From Cohaesibacter marisflavi (GTDB lineage: Bacteria > Pseudomonadota > Alphaproteobacteria > Rhizobiales > Cohaesibacteraceae), in assembly GCF_900115225.1 (NCBI RefSeq), contig NZ_FOVR01000011.1, positions 1 through 64,000 on the forward strand: a DNA stretch of 64,000 bases, written 5' to 3'. The position numbers and the translations under genes were made by a program. Under the pieces are notes generated by a model, which saw only the letters and a program-made list of their open reading frames with translations, was not told the DNA's origin and searched no databases. This document shows positions 61,983 through 64,000 of this stretch, one piece after another; the first letter of the stretch is position 1; every line of letters starts with the position of its first letter.

Positions 61983-62387
61983 GCGATGCACCTTTATGTT
62001 GGCGCTTCAATTGCCCGCGTCGTCTGCTTTCCCGCCGTGTGCTGTTTGTGTGGCTTATAGCCTTGATAAGCTGTTCCCCAGTCTGTTCTTCGTGCGGAAA
62101 ATCGTCCTTTGAGCCTGAAACGTACGAATTAACTGTTACGAGTTATTCAAAAGCAAGTTTTGGACCAAGCGTCATAAATTGGGCAAGGTTCTGTCTTTTT
62201 GGCATGTTATGCCGTTTCAAGGTGGTCTTCCAACCACTTTGAATCGTTTCCAGCTTAAATTTTACCCAAAGTTGTGTTGCTTTGTGGAGCAACTTTGCCT
62301 TACTTTTGAGCATTGTTCTAAAAGTGCGCGAATTTTGAACAATTGCAAGCTGTAAGGCCATCAGGCTCATGCAACTTGGGCAGGGCT
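61983..62387. other. Structured intergenic region upstream of the ATP-grasp operon
   Basis: About 400 bases without a gene. Three stem-loops lie in a row: TTCAAGGTGGT/ACCACTTTGAA at 62216-62243, CAAAGTTG/CAACTTTG at 62267-62297 and ATTGTTC/GAACAAT at 62312-62343. They could belong to a 5' leader of the ATP-grasp operon or to an end structure of the phosphorylase gene. No clear promoter. Confidence 0.45.
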
Positions 62388-63854
62388 TTAAGGTTTAACC
62401 GGGAAACGCCCGGTCCCATCCGGCGTGGTGTGGGAAATGGTTGCTTCCATTTGGGCAAAGTCGACCGAAAGCTTGGCCCATTGGCCCTCGGCTTTCCAGG
62501 TTATTTCAAGCTGAGCTCGGGCCGGCTGCACAATGGAGAAGGTGCCATTGAAGGCAGGGTGTTCATTTCGGAAGCGAATCAGTTTTATGAGGGCTGCGAC
62601 CATTGGGGTCTCGAGCGCCTCTACAACTTCGTCATTCTTGTAATAGTGACGGTTGATGTCGCGCCCGACATCGGTTTTGGCCAGCAGCTCCATGTCATTT
62701 TCTCCGCCCAGCAGGCCGATATAATAGACCTGCGGAATGCCCGGCGCAAAAAACTGTACGGCACGTGCGATCAGATAGTCGGCTTCTCTGCGACCGATCG
62801 CGTCGAAATAGGTGCTGTTGACCTGATAGAGATCGAGGTTGGAGGCCTTGGCGCCTGTTGCTTTGCGAGAGGTGCCATCGGAGCGCTCATGCATGGTTTC
62901 TACCAGATTGTGAATGGCATCCGGCTCCAGCAGGCCCGGGCGTCCATCGGAATGGGCCCCTACATCAATGACGCCGATACCGTCATGGGTGTCGAGCACG
63001 GTGAGTGCATTGCGCGGGCTGATGTCAAGCCAGCGGCAGAGCGGAGCCGCATCGCCAGTGAACAGCGCATGCATGATGAGAGGCGGCAGAGCGAAATCAT
63101 ACACACAGTCGACTTTTTTCGAAATTTCGATCTGATCCTGATAGTAACTATGGATTTCGACCAGAACCTCCATGCCGCGCGCCTTGGCTTTCTGTGTTAG
63201 CTCGGCGAGGAAATCGTAGGTTTCCGGAATCATGAAGCAGCTGGTGCCCGGCTTCTTGATGGCATAGCCGGCCGCATCCAGGCGAATGCAGCTGATCCCT
63301 GCTTCGGCAAAGCGCGTCAGGATGCTATCGAGATAGGCTTCGCCCTTTTCGCTGCGTACATCGATATCGATCTGCTTGGGCGTAAAGGTGGTCCAGATCA
63401 GGCGACTGCTCCCGTTTTTCAGCGACATCTGGTTGAACGGCAACCCCGGGCGCGGACGATAGATGGAGGTCAGATCCTTTTCGGTGGCGCCATCAGGGAA
63501 GACCGATGCATAGGTCAGGAACATCTCCGCATAGTCGGAGGCGTCTCCATGGGCGAGAAAATCCTGAAAGGCCTCGCCATCGGCCGACACATGATTGACG
63601 ATAAGGTCTGCCATCAGATCCACTGATTTGCTGAGGCTGCGCACGTCATCCCATGTGCCAAGGCGTGAGTCGACGTTGGTGTGGTCTTTGGGGTCAAAGC
63701 CCGCATCCGCGCCATCATAGGGATCGAAAAAGGGCAAGGCGTGGACCGTGCCGAAAAGACCCTTGAGCGGGCCATCGATCATGGTCTTGAGATCGGCAAA
63801 TGTGCCATCGGTGAGCCGGTCTACATAGGTGATAAGCTGGACTTTGTTTTTCAT
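62388..63854 (-). CDS. Sucrose phosphorylase-type GH13 enzyme
   Basis: 488-aa cytosolic enzyme of GH13 subfamily 18. The N-terminal NKVQLITYVDRLTDG is typical for sucrose phosphorylases; the nucleophile Asp is in CIRLDAAGY, the acid/base Glu in LVEIHSYY, the third carboxylate in LDTHDGIG. It splits sucrose (or sucrose 6'-phosphate, glucosylglycerate in some relatives) with phosphate to glucose 1-phosphate. The chosen ATG has GGAGAG upstream. It is alone here; no transporter is adjacent within the window. Confidence 0.9.
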   Translation of the reverse strand: MKNKVQLITYVDRLTDGTFADLKTMIDGPLKGLFGTVHALPFFDPYDGADAGFDPKDHTNVDSRLGTWDDVRSLSKSVDLMADLIVNHVSADGEAFQDFLAHGDASDYAEMFLTYASVFPDGATEKDLTSIYRPRPGLPFNQMSLKNGSSRLIWTTFTPKQIDIDVRSEKGEAYLDSILTRFAEAGISCIRLDAAGYAIKKPGTSCFMIPETYDFLAELTQKAKARGMEVLVEIHSYYQDQIEISKKVDCVYDFALPPLIMHALFTGDAAPLCRWLDISPRNALTVLDTHDGIGVIDVGAHSDGRPGLLEPDAIHNLVETMHERSDGTSRKATGAKASNLDLYQVNSTYFDAIGRREADYLIARAVQFFAPGIPQVYYIGLLGGENDMELLAKTDVGRDINRHYYKNDEVVEALETPMVAALIKLIRFRNEHPAFNGTFSIVQPARAQLEITWKAEGQWAKLSVDFAQMEATISHTTPDGTGRFPVKP

Positions 63855-64000
63855 AGCTGGCTCTCCGCTAAGAGGCGCACGCAAGGCTTTGACTGTATGA
63901 CGTCATTTTGCAACGCGGTTTGAAGGGGCAGGCGCAAGGCACAGAATTTTGATTTCAAATGCTCTCTTGCGCACTGGTTTTACAACATTTTTGAAATTGC

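Overview
This is a chromosomal window from an alphaproteobacterium. The 3' end of 23S rRNA and the 5S rRNA at the left edge are of alphaproteobacterial type. The gene set also fits: ABC and TRAP carbohydrate uptake, a glnK-amtB pair, a UbiH-family hydroxylase, Trm112-like, LON-domain and CnoX-like genes, and the ATP-grasp/alpha-E/transglutaminase cluster. A member of the Hyphomicrobiales, perhaps near Cohaesibacter, is my inference from the look of the genes only; no search was run.

Layout. 1-345: end of an rRNA operon. 0.5-2.4 kb: CBS-domain protein and an IT-superfamily (ArsB/NhaD/SLC13-like) permease. 2.5-9.1 kb: divergent GntR regulator and a sugar regulon (PfkB kinase, BtpA/SgcQ-family protein, two unrecognised proteins, ribose-type ABC importer). 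9.3-15.7 kb: leftward operon of a Fe(III)/phosphosugar-type ABC importer, an MBL-fold hydrolase, a dual-specificity-type phosphatase and a LacI regulator, with a perfect palindrome at its start. 16-20.3 kb: membrane protein, then a small secreted protein, a NEW3-domain protein and an ABC exporter. 20.7-30.1 kb: zinc alcohol dehydrogenase, XRE regulator, and a peptide/opine-type ABC importer with a CocE/NonD-like hydrolase. 30.2-42.1 kb: mostly core genes (aldo/keto reductase, TerB, glutamine amidotransferase, YggT, inorganic pyrophosphatase, AmtB-GlnK, acyl-CoA thioesterase, UbiH, Trm112-like, LON domain, CnoX, prolyl-tRNA editing protein), plus two unlisted small membrane proteins.

42.46-51.84 kb is a genomic island inserted in a tRNA-Gly(GCC) gene. 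It is bounded by a 76-bp perfect direct repeat that covers the tRNA from the anticodon stem through its terminator. Its cargo is a FadR-type regulator, a TRAP transporter (DctPMQ), a beta-hydroxyacid dehydrogenase, an RpiB-like isomerase and a ribokinase-like kinase, probably for uptake and breakdown of a sugar or sugar acid. The rest of the island is decaying: the integrase has one in-frame TGA, a leftmost gene ends at a TGA, a small membrane-protein gene carries two stops, and there is an internally deleted IS and a fragment of a second tRNA-Gly.

52-62 kb carries two sets of the amidoligase-type cluster: ATP-grasp plus alpha-E as separate overlapping genes, and again as a fused gene, each set with a transglutaminase-like protein (one carrying DUF2126). 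Two of these proteins end in unusual Gln/Ser-rich tails. A GH13 sucrose-phosphorylase-type enzyme closes the window.
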